Assembly: GCF_014230055.1 (NCBI RefSeq)
Contig: NZ_JACHVA010000083.1
Coordinates: 1 to 63,449 of the forward strand
Source: Puniceicoccus vermicola
GTDB lineage: Bacteria > Verrucomicrobiota > Verrucomicrobiia > Opitutales > Puniceicoccaceae
Direction of reading: 5' to 3'
DNA length: 63,449 nucleotides
Shown: piece after piece, positions 10,081 to 18,507 of the stretch
How the letters are laid out: the number at the start of each line of letters is the position of its first letter
Position numbering within the stretch: position 1 is the first letter of the stretch
Made by a program: the position numbers and the translations under genes
The notes under the pieces: generated by a model
What the model saw: the letters and a program-made list of their open reading frames with translations, nothing else
Database searches by the model: none
Told to the model about the DNA's origin: nothing

Positions 10081-10920
10081 GGAAGAAACGGCTCTCGCCG
10101 TTCCTCTCCAATGTGAAGGAAACGCGGAACCGAAGGGCGATCGCCATTTCGAGTGTCCACTGTAGAACTCCTACTCCACCAACCAACGAGGAAGAAACGG
10201 CTCTCGCCGTTCCTCTACAATGCGAAAGAAAGGTGGAACGGAAGGGCGATCGCCATTTCGAGTGTCCGCTGCAGAACTCCTACCCCACCAACCAACGAGG
10301 AAGAAACGGCTCTCGCCGTTCCTCTCCAATGTGAAGGAAACGCGGAACCGAAGGGCGATCGCCATTTCGAGTGCTCACTGCAGAATTCCTGACCCGCCAG
10401 CCAACGATGAAGAAACGGCTCTCGCCGTTCCTCTACAATGTGAAGGAAACGCGGAACCGAAGGGCGATCGCCATTTCGAGTGTCCGCTGTAGAACTCCTG
10501 CGGCGCCAGCCAACGAGGAAGAAACGGCTCTCGCCGTTCCTCTCCAATGCGAAGGAAAGGTGGAGCGGAATGGCGATCGCCATTTCGAGTGCTCACTGCA
10601 GAACTCCTACCCCGCCAACCAACGAGGAAGAAACGGCTCTCGCCGTTCCTCTCCAATGCGAAGGGAAAGGTGAAGCGGAATGGCGATCGCCATTTCGAGT
10701 GCCCACTGTAGAACTCCTACCCCACCAACCAACGAGGAAGAAACGGCTCTCGCCGTTCCTCTCCAATGCGAAAGAAAGGTGGAGCGGAATGGCGATCGCC
10801 ATTTCGAGTGTCCACTGTAGAACTCCTACTCCACCAACCAACGAGGAAGAAACGGCTCTCGCCGTTCCTCTACAATGCGAAAGAAAGGTGGAACGGAAGG
10901 GCGATCGCCCTTTCGAGATG
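10081..10920. repeat. Eight-copy 109-bp tandem repeat array
   Basis: The marker GAAGAAACGGCTCTCGCCGTT recurs at about 10081, 10190, 10299, 10408, 10517, 10626, 10736 and 10845, giving seven steps of 109 or 110 bp. Each unit carries a hairpin AACGGC-TCTC-GCCGTT, a palindrome core GGCGATCGCC (perfect GGGCGATCGCCC in the last copy) and a CACTG(T/C)AGAACTCCT spacer. Copies differ by point changes but keep length. Because 109 is not a multiple of three, the same peptide recurs in changing frames on both strands, so the open frames here are repeat artefacts. It fills the whole gap between xerC and dapB, which point away from each other. Confidence 0.95.
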
Positions 10921-10982
10921 CCATCGTTCTTCTATTTGGGGTTGAATGCCCAACCCGCGACGGTACGGTGAGAGGTATGACT

Positions 10983-11723
10983 ATGCCTATTCTCCTCAAC
11001 GGCGCTCGTGGGCGCATGGGACAAGCGATTGCGGCGGTGGCCGAAGAAGAAGGTTGCCGCATCGTTGCCGAGTGCGACATCGGCTCCAACCCCGTCGAAC
11101 ATCTTCCCAATTGCGGCGTAGTGGTCGATTTCAGCTCGCATGAGAGCACTCCCGACCTGGCGGAAGAGTGCGCCGCGCAGGGCAAGCCTTTGGTCATCGG
11201 GACGACCGGACATACTCCGGAAGAGACGGAGCGGATCAAGGCCTGCGCCGAGAAGATTCCGATGGTCTGGGCCGGAAATTATTCGATTGGGGTGAATTTG
11301 CTCATCCATTTGACCCGTCAGGCAGCCAAGCTCCTCCCGGAGAGCTATCACCCGGAAATCGTCGAAATGCACCACCGCCACAAGAAGGACGCTCCCAGCG
11401 GAACGGCGGAAAACCTGCTGGAGGCCGTTCTCGAAGGACGCCAGTGGGAACCGGAAGCCGCCTTGCGCAGCCGCTCGGGCCTGACCGGAGAGCGCCCGGA
11501 CCAAGAGGTCGGCGTGCATGCTCTGCGCGGCGGCAGCGTCGTCGGCGAGCACACGGTGGTCTTCGCCGGCCCATCCGAGCGCATCGAGTTTTCCCACAGC
11601 GCCGGAGACCGTTCCATTTTTGCCCGGGGCGCCCTGACGGCCGCCAAATGGGTCGCTGGCAAGAAGCCCGGCATCTACCGCATGGGCGAAGTGCTCGGTC
11701 TGACCGACGGCACTGAAGACTGA
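10983..11723 (+). CDS. dapB: 4-hydroxy-tetrahydrodipicolinate reductase
   Basis: This 246-residue reductase makes tetrahydrodipicolinate in the diaminopimelate/lysine pathway using NAD(P)H. It has the nucleotide motif GARGRMGQ (7-14), GTTGHTPEE (73-81), catalytic His and Lys in HHRHKKDAPSGTA (H130, K135), and a C-terminal HSAGDRSIFARGAL. I chose ATG 10983 because AGAGG lies 7 bases upstream; an ATG at 10977 is also in frame but too close to that site. The upstream gap is entirely the 109-bp repeat array, so its promoter must lie in or just after the last repeat. It is the first gene of a long co-directional run to 18507. Confidence 0.95.
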   Translation: MPILLNGARGRMGQAIAAVAEEEGCRIVAECDIGSNPVEHLPNCGVVVDFSSHESTPDLAEECAAQGKPLVIGTTGHTPEETERIKACAEKIPMVWAGNYSIGVNLLIHLTRQAAKLLPESYHPEIVEMHHRHKKDAPSGTAENLLEAVLEGRQWEPEAALRSRSGLTGERPDQEVGVHALRGGSVVGEHTVVFAGPSERIEFSHSAGDRSIFARGALTAAKWVAGKKPGIYRMGEVLGLTDGTED

Positions 11724-11738
11724 TCGATTTTTCCTCCA

Positions 11739-11765
11739 GCCCTTCGCCACTCCTTGGCGAAGGGC
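11739..11765 (+). terminator. Strong hairpin between dapB and the phosphatase gene
   Basis: A perfect 10-bp stem GCCCTTCGCC / GGCGAAGGGC encloses a 7-nt loop (ACTCCTT), 16 bases after the dapB stop. There is no U-tract behind it, so it could attenuate, terminate weakly or mark an RNA processing point in the dapB-tatD run. Confidence 0.4.
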
Positions 11766-11804
11766 AACTCCCCACCTCCCTACCCCAAGAAAGACCATTC
11801 ATCC

Positions 11805-12287
11805 ATGATCCGTGTTCTCTTTGTTTGCATGGGAAATATCTGCCGGTCGCCTGCGGCCGAGGGGATTTTCCGCAAAAACGTCCATGATGCCGAGATGGGC
11901 GACGAAATCACCTGTGACTCTGCCGGCACGATCGATTTTCATGCTGGCGATCCCGCCGACTCGCGTATGCGTCGGGCCGCGCGCACGCGCGGGTATGAGC
12001 TCAGCAGCATTGCCCGCGGCTTCCGAGTCGAAGACTTTGACCGCTTCGACTGGATCGTCACCATGGACGATGAAAATTATCGCAACATCCAGGCCCTGGC
12101 TCCGGACGAGAATGCCCGCAACCAGGTCCGCCGATTCTGCGACTGGGTGAGTCTCCCCAACGTCACAGAAGTTCCGGACCCCTACTACGGCGGGGACAAA
12201 GGTTTCGAGAATGTCCTCGATATTCTCGAAAACGGATCGAAATCGCTTCTCACTTGGGTAACGAACAACGATGGAGTCTCTGGCTGA
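11805..12287 (+). CDS. Low-molecular-weight protein-tyrosine phosphatase
   Basis: The product is a 160-residue cytosolic LMW-PTP. The P-loop CX5R(S) is C8-MGNIC-R14-S15 close to the N-terminus, and the acid/base aspartate lies in VPDPYYGG near the C-terminus, where the family places it. Relatives act on tyrosine kinases of exopolysaccharide synthesis or on small phosphorylated molecules; neither a kinase nor an EPS gene is adjacent here. The start ATG 11805 gives the standard MIRVLFVCMGN front. Its last 17 bases overlap the fructosamine-kinase-like gene, which suggests coupled translation. Confidence 0.93.
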   Translation: MIRVLFVCMGNICRSPAAEGIFRKNVHDAEMGDEITCDSAGTIDFHAGDPADSRMRRAARTRGYELSSIARGFRVEDFDRFDWIVTMDDENYRNIQALAPDENARNQVRRFCDWVSLPNVTEVPDPYYGGDKGFENVLDILENGSKSLLTWVTNNDGVSG

Positions 12288-13152
12288 ATTTCTGGAGGAT
12301 CTCCTCGGTCATCCGATCGAGATCCTATCCTCCGAGCCCGTCGGGGGAGGCTGTATTCACGACAGCCGCCGCCTGAAGACTTCCGGCGATACCTTTTTCC
12401 TCAAACAATCTTCGTGGGGAGACCGCGCACTCTTGGAGACGGAAGCCGCCGGCCTCACCGCACTGGCCCGAACCAAGACAGTACGAACTCCGGCCCTCGT
12501 CGGGAGCGGCAAAGTGGGCCAGCAGTTCGTCCTCCTCCTTGAATGGATGGATCTGGGTCCCCTCGAAAACCGTTCCGGCGCGATCCTTGGCGAACAATTG
12601 GCCGCCCTCCATCGAGCGGGCGGAAGCGAGACCTTCGGCTGGGAACAGGACAATTTTATCGGAGCGACGCCTCAGCCAAATGCTCCCAACACCTCTTGGC
12701 CGGAGTTTTTCCGCGAACGCCGTCTTCTTCCGCAAATCTCTCTGGCTCAAAAACAAGGCCATTCCCTACCGGATGCCGAGCCGCTCCTCTCCGGCATCGA
12801 ATCTTTTTTCCCCGACGGAGCGGAACCTATCCCCGCTCCTCTCCACGGGGACCTCTGGGGAGGAAATGCGGGCAGCGATGGGGCGGGCAACCCAGTCCTC
12901 TTCGATCCAGCCTTTTATTTCGGAGATCCGGAAACCGATCTCGCCTTTTCCCATTTCTTCGGTGGATTCCCGACCTCGTTTTACCGTTCCTATCAGGAAC
13001 AAATTTCGGAACGTCCAGGCTGGAAAACCCGGCAACCCCTGTACAACCTCTATCACGTGCTTAACCACCTGAACCTTTTCGGCTCGAGCTACCAGACCGG
13101 AGCCGTCCGGATGATCGAAGAACTCAACGCCGCTGCAAAAGGCGCTTCCTGA
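12271..13152 (+). CDS. Fructosamine kinase family protein
   Basis: This 293-residue protein of the fructosamine/ketosamine-3-kinase family phosphorylates sugars attached to protein or amino-acid amines so that they detach (deglycation). Visible family features are the N-terminal GGGCIHDSRRL nucleotide loop, FFLKQSS with the ATP lysine, EWMDLGP hinge, the catalytic LHGDLWGGNAG (aminoglycoside-phosphotransferase-like HGDxxxxN), and FDPAFYFGDPETDLAFSHFF as metal-binding Asp and following segment. LMW-PTP and fructosamine kinase genes are often neighbours in bacteria, and the overlap at 12271-12287 fits this. No transmembrane segment is present. Confidence 0.92.
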   Translation: MESLAEFLEDLLGHPIEILSSEPVGGGCIHDSRRLKTSGDTFFLKQSSWGDRALLETEAAGLTALARTKTVRTPALVGSGKVGQQFVLLLEWMDLGPLENRSGAILGEQLAALHRAGGSETFGWEQDNFIGATPQPNAPNTSWPEFFRERRLLPQISLAQKQGHSLPDAEPLLSGIESFFPDGAEPIPAPLHGDLWGGNAGSDGAGNPVLFDPAFYFGDPETDLAFSHFFGGFPTSFYRSYQEQISERPGWKTRQPLYNLYHVLNHLNLFGSSYQTGAVRMIEELNAAAKGAS

Positions 13153-13158
13153 CTCCCG

Positions 13159-15762
13159 ATGCGACTCCGTCCGACCTTGGCCTATTTCCTTCGTTATTTC
13201 CCGATCTTTCTGCTGATCGGGATCCTCTCTCCCCTGTCCGCTCAGTTCGAGGATCTGGAGGACTTCCCTCTCGACGAGAACCCCATTGAGGAGCGGGCAG
13301 AAGCTCTCCGCAATTTGGAAGGCGGCGTCCGGGCCGTCCGCACCGGTCTCTCCGGTCTCGGGATCGAACTCCTCCTCCCTCTCACGAAGAATGAGCTTCT
13401 CACCCCGGAGGAGCAAAACGAAGCCTCGCTCAATCTCCTCACCGCACTCATTCAGATGGACCGCCCCGGAGTGGTGATCCAACTCCTGCGCGACAGCGGG
13501 GACACCGATAGCCCTTCGATCCGACTCCGCTGGGCGATGGCGGACTTCCTTCTCGGGAATTCTGTGCAGACCCGCAATCGCTTGCGAACAATCTCGCCCG
13601 ACCAGCTAACCCCTCAGGATCTTCCCTGGTACTATTTCATGCTGGGTCTCCTCGCGGATCGCCAGAACGACCTCGCCCGCGCGAACGAGTATTTTGGCCT
13701 CGCGAACCGTTCGACCCAGTCGCCGTTTCTTCTGGATACCTTCGACTCGATCCGAGCCCGGCTCGACATCCTTCGTGGCCAAGTGGATGAGGCCACGGTC
13801 ATCTCCCTGAAGAACCAGTACGAATCGGCGGTCGCCCTGCCGATGCGCCTCCAACTCGCCCGGGAGTACGCTCTCGTGCTCATGGGGCTGGGCCGCACCG
13901 AAGAGGCCATCACTTTCCTCGAAGAATTCGCCAACACCACGGAAGCGGATGATTCGACCATCGCCGACGAAATCCTCCTTCCCCTCGCCGTATTCCGAGG
14001 ACTCTCTACCCCCGAAGGAAAAGCGACCCTCTGGGAAATCCTCCGCACGGGGAATGATCGGGACAACCTGCGGATCGCCCTCAACCTGCTTCTCCGCGAC
14101 ATCGGCGAGGCCAAGCCGAGTCAGGCCAGCACTATGGCCGCTATCATCGACTCCCGTCAGGACCATCCGATCCGCGACCGACTTCTCTTTGCCCGCGCCG
14201 AACTCCTCTCCCGCCTCGGGAACCAAGCGGAGGCGATGGAGCTCGTGGAAGAACTCCTCAAGGAATATCCCGGCTCGCAAATCCGTCAGGCAGCCCGCCT
14301 CTCCTCCGCATTCCTCGCTTGGCAGCAAGACCCACCCCAATACCGCACCGCTGCCGCCCGCTTGCTGGAAGTGATTCCCCAGCTGCCCAAGGACGAGCGA
14401 CCTTTCTACCTGCAGCTCGTTGGTGATCTGTATTTCCAAAATGGCGACTACTCCTCAGCCACCTTCGCCTACCGCCAAGCTTGGAACCTCGAGCCGACGG
14501 AGGGGACCGCCTTCCAGTATACCCTCGCCATGCTCGAGACCGGGCTCACCCGCCAAGTGCTCGACTGGAGAAACGAGAACATCGTGGATAACCCGGTCAT
14601 CAGCGCCGAGGTTCGCTGGCGGATCGATTGGAATCTCGCCCGCACCATGATTCGCGATGGCCTGACCGATGAGGCCTTGGTCGAGATACGCAGTGTCCTC
14701 TCCCAGGAAGACCTGCCCTTGAGCACGCGCCACAATTTTGCCTGGCTCGAAGCCTATACCCTCTCCTTGCTCGGTCGCGATGCCGACGCCCTTGCCGAGA
14801 TCGATTCTCTGCTGGCAACCCTATCGAAACCGGCCACAGCCGAGAGCGCTCCGATTGATGGTCAGGCCGTAGACTCCATCCTCGCCCAGACCCTCCTTCT
14901 CAAAGGGGAAATCCTCTTCAAAAACGGGGAAACCGAGCGCGGCACCGAGGTCATGAACGACCTACGCTCCCGCTTCCCCAATCGCCGAGCCGCCGTCCTA
15001 AGCTACCTCTTCGAAGCCCGCTATTTCGCTGGCCGGGATCTGACGGGCCAAGCGCAGCAGCGGCTCGTCAACCTGGCAGACCGCTTCCCCGACAGCGACT
15101 ACGCCCCGCTCGCCCTATTTGAGGCCGCGATCATCGCCGAATCCCGCGGCACCCCGGAGTCCGTCAGCGAGTCCATTCGCTTCCTGGAGAGCATCGTCAA
15201 CCGCTTCCCCAACCACCAATTGGCGATCCACGCCCGACTCAAGGAAGGCGAAATCCTCCGCTCGGTCGGCGACTTCAGCAGCGCACGTCTCCTCTTCCAG
15301 AATACGGCGAATCGCTACTCCAACCATCCACTCCACTACCTGGCCGATATCGGCAGCGCGGAGACCATCCTCGCGAATCCTGACGCCTCGAACGAGGACC
15401 TCCTCGACGCGGCAGCGGCCCTGGCCAAAGTGGGCAGCGTGCCCGAGATCCCGAGTGCGGTTCTCCTCGAGAGCCAACTCAAACGAGCCGAAGCACTCCG
15501 GCGAGCCGGCGAGCTCGAACAAGCCCGTGACTCTCTTTGGCAGAGTGTCTCTCCCCTCCTCGATCAACGCGATCCAGACAACGCCTCCCTCGCCTTCTGG
15601 CTTTCAAAATCCCTCCTCGAACTCTCCTCTTGGAGTGATGCCGACGGCATGCCCAACGAAGCCACCCGCTTCCTTGAGATCATCGACAACCAGAACCTTC
15701 CCGGCCGTAACATCGCCCGGGCAAAACTCCGTGCCCGCGAACTTCGTGCCTCCGAATCCTGA
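13159..15762 (+). CDS. Large tetratricopeptide-repeat (TPR) protein, exported
   Basis: This 867-residue protein begins with a hydrophobic signal segment (FPIFLLIGILSPLSAQ, about residues 14-29) and is otherwise an all-helical chain of TPR-like repeats. These include LLADRQNDLARANEYFGLA, LVGDLYFQNGDYSSATFAYR and RLKEGEILRSVGDFSSARLL. The repeats become regular from about residue 400 on. It is probably periplasmic or outer-membrane associated and serves as a protein-protein scaffold. It starts 6 bp after the fructosamine-kinase gene and 18 bp before exbB, so it is placed as a partner of the ExbB/ExbD system rather than a free-standing gene. No enzyme motif was seen; the exact role is unknown. 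Confidence 0.85.
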   Translation: MRLRPTLAYFLRYFPIFLLIGILSPLSAQFEDLEDFPLDENPIEERAEALRNLEGGVRAVRTGLSGLGIELLLPLTKNELLTPEEQNEASLNLLTALIQMDRPGVVIQLLRDSGDTDSPSIRLRWAMADFLLGNSVQTRNRLRTISPDQLTPQDLPWYYFMLGLLADRQNDLARANEYFGLANRSTQSPFLLDTFDSIRARLDILRGQVDEATVISLKNQYESAVALPMRLQLAREYALVLMGLGRTEEAITFLEEFANTTEADDSTIADEILLPLAVFRGLSTPEGKATLWEILRTGNDRDNLRIALNLLLRDIGEAKPSQASTMAAIIDSRQDHPIRDRLLFARAELLSRLGNQAEAMELVEELLKEYPGSQIRQAARLSSAFLAWQQDPPQYRTAAARLLEVIPQLPKDERPFYLQLVGDLYFQNGDYSSATFAYRQAWNLEPTEGTAFQYTLAMLETGLTRQVLDWRNENIVDNPVISAEVRWRIDWNLARTMIRDGLTDEALVEIRSVLSQEDLPLSTRHNFAWLEAYTLSLLGRDADALAEIDSLLATLSKPATAESAPIDGQAVDSILAQTLLLKGEILFKNGETERGTEVMNDLRSRFPNRRAAVLSYLFEARYFAGRDLTGQAQQRLVNLADRFPDSDYAPLALFEAAIIAESRGTPESVSESIRFLESIVNRFPNHQLAIHARLKEGEILRSVGDFSSARLLFQNTANRYSNHPLHYLADIGSAETILANPDASNEDLLDAAAALAKVGSVPEIPSAVLLESQLKRAEALRRAGELEQARDSLWQSVSPLLDQRDPDNASLAFWLSKSLLELSSWSDADGMPNEATRFLEIIDNQNLPGRNIARAKLRARELRASES

Positions 15763-15780
15763 GATCCTCTTTTCCCAACC

Positions 15781-16443
15781 ATGGAATTCCTAAACTTCAC
15801 GCTCTTCCAACAAGGTGGCCCCGTTATGTGGCCGCTCCTGATCATTAGTGTCTTCGGCTTCATCTTCTTCGTCGAGCGCACCCTTTTTCTCCATCAGGGT
15901 CAGATCCAAGTCCGCACCTTCGTGGATGGGATCCAAAACCTCCTGCGCAAAGGCCGTCTCGCCGAGGCGCTTGCGGTGTGTGAAGAGACACCGGGGCCGA
16001 TCCCCAACGTCGTCAAAGCCGCACTGCTCAACTACGACGCGCCGATTAGCCGCATCCGTGGGGCGATCCAATCCGCAGCCCTCATTGAGATTCCGATCCT
16101 CGAGCGCCGGATCGGGACCATTGCCGCAATCGCCCGTATCGCTCCCATCCTCGGACTTCTCGGCACCATCCTCGCCGGATACGACGCCTTTTTCATCTTT
16201 CAAAATGAGGGTGCCTACGCCAACCCCTCCGACTTTGCGGGGGCGATCTCGCAAGCACTTCTGACCACCATCGCCGGCCTGGCCATTGCCGCAATGGCCC
16301 ACCTTGCCCATCATTTTCTCCACGGTCGTTTGCGAGCCGTCGTCCACGACATGGAGTCGGTCGGGCACGACCTGCTTCAGTGGATTGAGAACATGAAAAA
16401 CACGCCGCCCGAAGAGTCACCTGAACGCGAGGAGAAGGCATGA
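15781..16443 (+). CDS. exbB: MotA/TolQ/ExbB-type proton channel protein
   Basis: This 220-residue inner-membrane protein resembles ExbB/TolQ, which with ExbD/TolR uses the proton gradient to energise an outer-membrane process. There is one hydrophobic segment near the N-terminus (MWPLLIISVFGFIFFVERTL). Two more enclose the family core: RIAPILGLLGTILAGYDAF and the AGAISQALLTTIAGLAIAAM region with its conserved Thr/Ala motif. The stop overlaps the start of exbD by 4 bp (ATGA). Sequence alone does not separate ExbB from TolQ; no TolA, TolB or Pal gene is nearby. Confidence 0.9.
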   Translation: MEFLNFTLFQQGGPVMWPLLIISVFGFIFFVERTLFLHQGQIQVRTFVDGIQNLLRKGRLAEALAVCEETPGPIPNVVKAALLNYDAPISRIRGAIQSAALIEIPILERRIGTIAAIARIAPILGLLGTILAGYDAFFIFQNEGAYANPSDFAGAISQALLTTIAGLAIAAMAHLAHHFLHGRLRAVVHDMESVGHDLLQWIENMKNTPPEESPEREEKA

Positions 16444-16925
16444 AGTCCTACGAATCGGATTCCGAGCGGAACCTCGACTCCACGAACCTCCTCACCAGTC
16501 CATTCGGCCTGGCCGAGCGCTTGAGCCCGCCCCGCTTCCGAGTCGATACCATCGCCTTTGCGGATCTGGCCCTCATCTGCCTGATCACTCTTCTCCTCTG
16601 CCAGAGTTTTATCTTCAGCCCTGGGGTCACCGTTGACCTACCAGTTCTCCAGAGCAGCGAGAGCGTCATCGGGGTCCAGGCGGATGCGGTGGCCACGGTC
16701 TGGGACGGAAAGATCGTGACGAACCTCGGGTCTTATCCGCTGGAACGGATGGATACCGCCTTTCGTGACCTGATGGACAACACCAAGAAGGAAGAAGGGA
16801 CTCTGCTTCTCCTCAGCAATCGGACCACTCCTTTCGAATCGATCGCCGAGATCTTCGAAAGTGCCCGACAGGCCGGCTTTGTCCAAGTGCAGATGGCCGC
16901 CAAAACCCAATCCACTGCTCCTTAA
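16440..16925 (+). CDS. exbD: ExbD/TolR-family biopolymer transport protein
   Basis: This 161-residue protein has a cytoplasmic N-terminus of about 35 residues, one transmembrane helix (FADLALICLITLLLCQSFIF) carrying the key aspartate D40, and a periplasmic domain. That arrangement is the ExbD/TolR layout, with the membrane Asp thought to carry protons. The N-terminal tail is longer than usual. The ATGA overlap with exbB and a 8-bp gap to the next gene suggest a stoichiometric operon. Partner specificity cannot be assigned. Confidence 0.85.
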   Translation: MKSYESDSERNLDSTNLLTSPFGLAERLSPPRFRVDTIAFADLALICLITLLLCQSFIFSPGVTVDLPVLQSSESVIGVQADAVATVWDGKIVTNLGSYPLERMDTAFRDLMDNTKKEEGTLLLLSNRTTPFESIAEIFESARQAGFVQVQMAAKTQSTAP

Positions 16926-16933
16926 ATCCGAGC

Positions 16934-17692
16934 ATGGTCAGGAAAAAGAACAAGCTTTTCCCCAAGCCCACCCTGATCGCGGTGCTGGCCGCCTTGCTCG
17001 GGCTCGCTCTCCATGCCGCCGTTTTCTTCTTAATCGAAATTAAAGTAAAAACCCCGGAGGAGGTCACCGAGAGCGGTGAACAGCTTACCTACCTAGGGCG
17101 GGCCGATCCGGAGACCGTCGCCCTCATCGACCCCCTCACCCTTCTTGTCGAATCGGGACGCCAGCGACCGGGTCCCGGTCTTGAGGATTTTCGGGCGCTC
17201 TCCATCTCTCGCGAGATCAGTAGCTTCCCACCATTCTTCCTCATTGAGAACAACCGGGACTGGTCGTCGTGGATCCCCCAGCAGACCAATCAGGAAAACC
17301 CTGGCGTCTGGCTCCTAGAGCAGTCGAAAAGCTCGCTCCAGAATTTCGGTCGCGAGGGCCTGGCCGACCTCCAACTACCCGCCGATCGGATGACCCTCCG
17401 CGTGCTGGACCTCTTGGAAGGAGACACCTCCTACCTATCCCTCCCCCTCCCCGAAGCCATTCAGGAAACCTCTCAGGGAGCCACCTTCCTCAACCCGGCT
17501 ACCTTCCTTCTCGACCGCACCCACTACTGGAGCCGCCCGCCAGCACTCCTCGTCGAGTCCAGCGGCGATGTTACGGTCGACCGCGCAATTCGTAAAATTC
17601 TCTCCAGCACTAAAAACGGGATCCCGCGTCAGGATGGCTATTCTCTCGTGACCTACTACCTTCCGCCTCCGTCCTCCCAGCCTTCACCATGA
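16934..17692 (+). CDS. Single-span membrane protein in the TonB/TolA position (function unknown)
   Basis: This 252-residue protein has a basic N-terminus (MVRKKNKLFPKP), one transmembrane helix (about 13-36, LIAVLAALLGLALHAAVFFL) and a periplasmic domain of about 215 residues. The N-in single-span topology, and its place directly after exbB and exbD, match where TonB or TolA would be encoded. However, I see no proline-rich Pro-Glu/Pro-Lys spacer and no obvious TonB C-terminal signature; only the ending (VDRAIRKILSSTK... to PPPSSQPSP) is suggestive. It overlaps tatD by 4 bp. It may be a divergent energy transducer; this is inferred from context only. Confidence 0.7.
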   Translation: MVRKKNKLFPKPTLIAVLAALLGLALHAAVFFLIEIKVKTPEEVTESGEQLTYLGRADPETVALIDPLTLLVESGRQRPGPGLEDFRALSISREISSFPPFFLIENNRDWSSWIPQQTNQENPGVWLLEQSKSSLQNFGREGLADLQLPADRMTLRVLDLLEGDTSYLSLPLPEAIQETSQGATFLNPATFLLDRTHYWSRPPALLVESSGDVTVDRAIRKILSSTKNGIPRQDGYSLVTYYLPPPSSQPSP

Positions 17693-18507
17693 GCCTTCAT
17701 TTAATCGACAGCCATTGCCACCCTCCGGAGGAATCCGGCGAGACGGAACTCTCCACGCCAGAATGGCTTCAGCGGTCCCAAGAAGCCGGAGTCCGGGAGT
17801 GCATTGCGATCGGCACCGACCTCGACGACTGGAGCCGCTATCAAGGCTTGGCCAAACGCTTTCCAGGGATCGTCCACTGGACCGCCGGCCTCCACCCCTG
17901 TCATGTCGAAGAAAACTACGAAGAGGTCCTCGCTCAACTGCCTCCGCTTCTCCGTCGCGACCAAGCAGTCCCCCCATGCGCACTCGGCGAAATCGGACTC
18001 GATTTCACCCGGCTCCCCAAAGACAGGAAAGAGGTGCGGATGGCCAGCCAGCGCAACGCCTTCGTCCAGCAGCTGGAGATGGCGAAAGAACACGACCTCC
18101 CCGTGGTCATTCATTCGCGCGGAACCGTCTCAGAAAGCTTGGAAATTCTTTCCGAGACGAAATTCCCGTGCGAGCGCGCCATCTTCCACTGTTTCTCCGA
18201 GGGCGAAGAAACTCTCGAAACCATTCGCGCTACCGGAGCCCGTTGCTCGTTCACGGGCATCATCACTTTCAAGAATGCCCGGGAAGTCCGCGAAGCTCTC
18301 GAAGCCAATGGACTCGAGAACCTTATCCTCGAAACCGACAGTCCCTACCTCTCGCCCGAACCCTACCGGGGCAAGAAAAACGAGCCGGCACGGGTCGCCC
18401 GCCTCGCCGAGTATTGTGCAGAATTCTTCGCAACGACTCCCGAAAAGATCGCTGAGATCAGCCGACGCAACACCCGGGACTTCTTCCGGCTTCCCCCATC
18501 CGAATAG
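17689..18507 (+). CDS. tatD: TatD-family metal-dependent hydrolase
   Basis: This 272-residue TIM-barrel metallohydrolase of the TatD family (DNases/exonucleases acting on DNA, including damaged ends) is cytosolic. The metal ligands are visible: the DSHCH motif at residues 7-11 near the N-terminus, the Glu in LGEIGLDF, the His in VVIHSRGT and IFHCFSEG, and the final Asp in ETDSPYLSPEP. It is the last gene of the dapB-to-tatD run and starts in a 4-bp overlap with the preceding membrane-protein gene. TatD genes are often next to unrelated genes, so a link to the ExbB system should not be assumed. Confidence 0.93.
   Translation: MSLHLIDSHCHPPEESGETELSTPEWLQRSQEAGVRECIAIGTDLDDWSRYQGLAKRFPGIVHWTAGLHPCHVEENYEEVLAQLPPLLRRDQAVPPCALGEIGLDFTRLPKDRKEVRMASQRNAFVQQLEMAKEHDLPVVIHSRGTVSESLEILSETKFPCERAIFHCFSEGEETLETIRATGARCSFTGIITFKNAREVREALEANGLENLILETDSPYLSPEPYRGKKNEPARVARLAEYCAEFFATTPEKIAEISRRNTRDFFRLPPSE

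Noticed and set aside
10081-10920. Integron-like attC array next to a tyrosine recombinase
   Set aside because: Units of about 109 bp and the neighbour xerC suggested it, but there are no cassette genes between units, no attC core sites (GTTRRRY) were noted, and the recombinase has Xer-type motifs without the integron-integrase insertion.
10081-10920. CRISPR array
   Set aside because: The units are near-identical along their whole 109 bp; there are no unique spacers and no cas genes.
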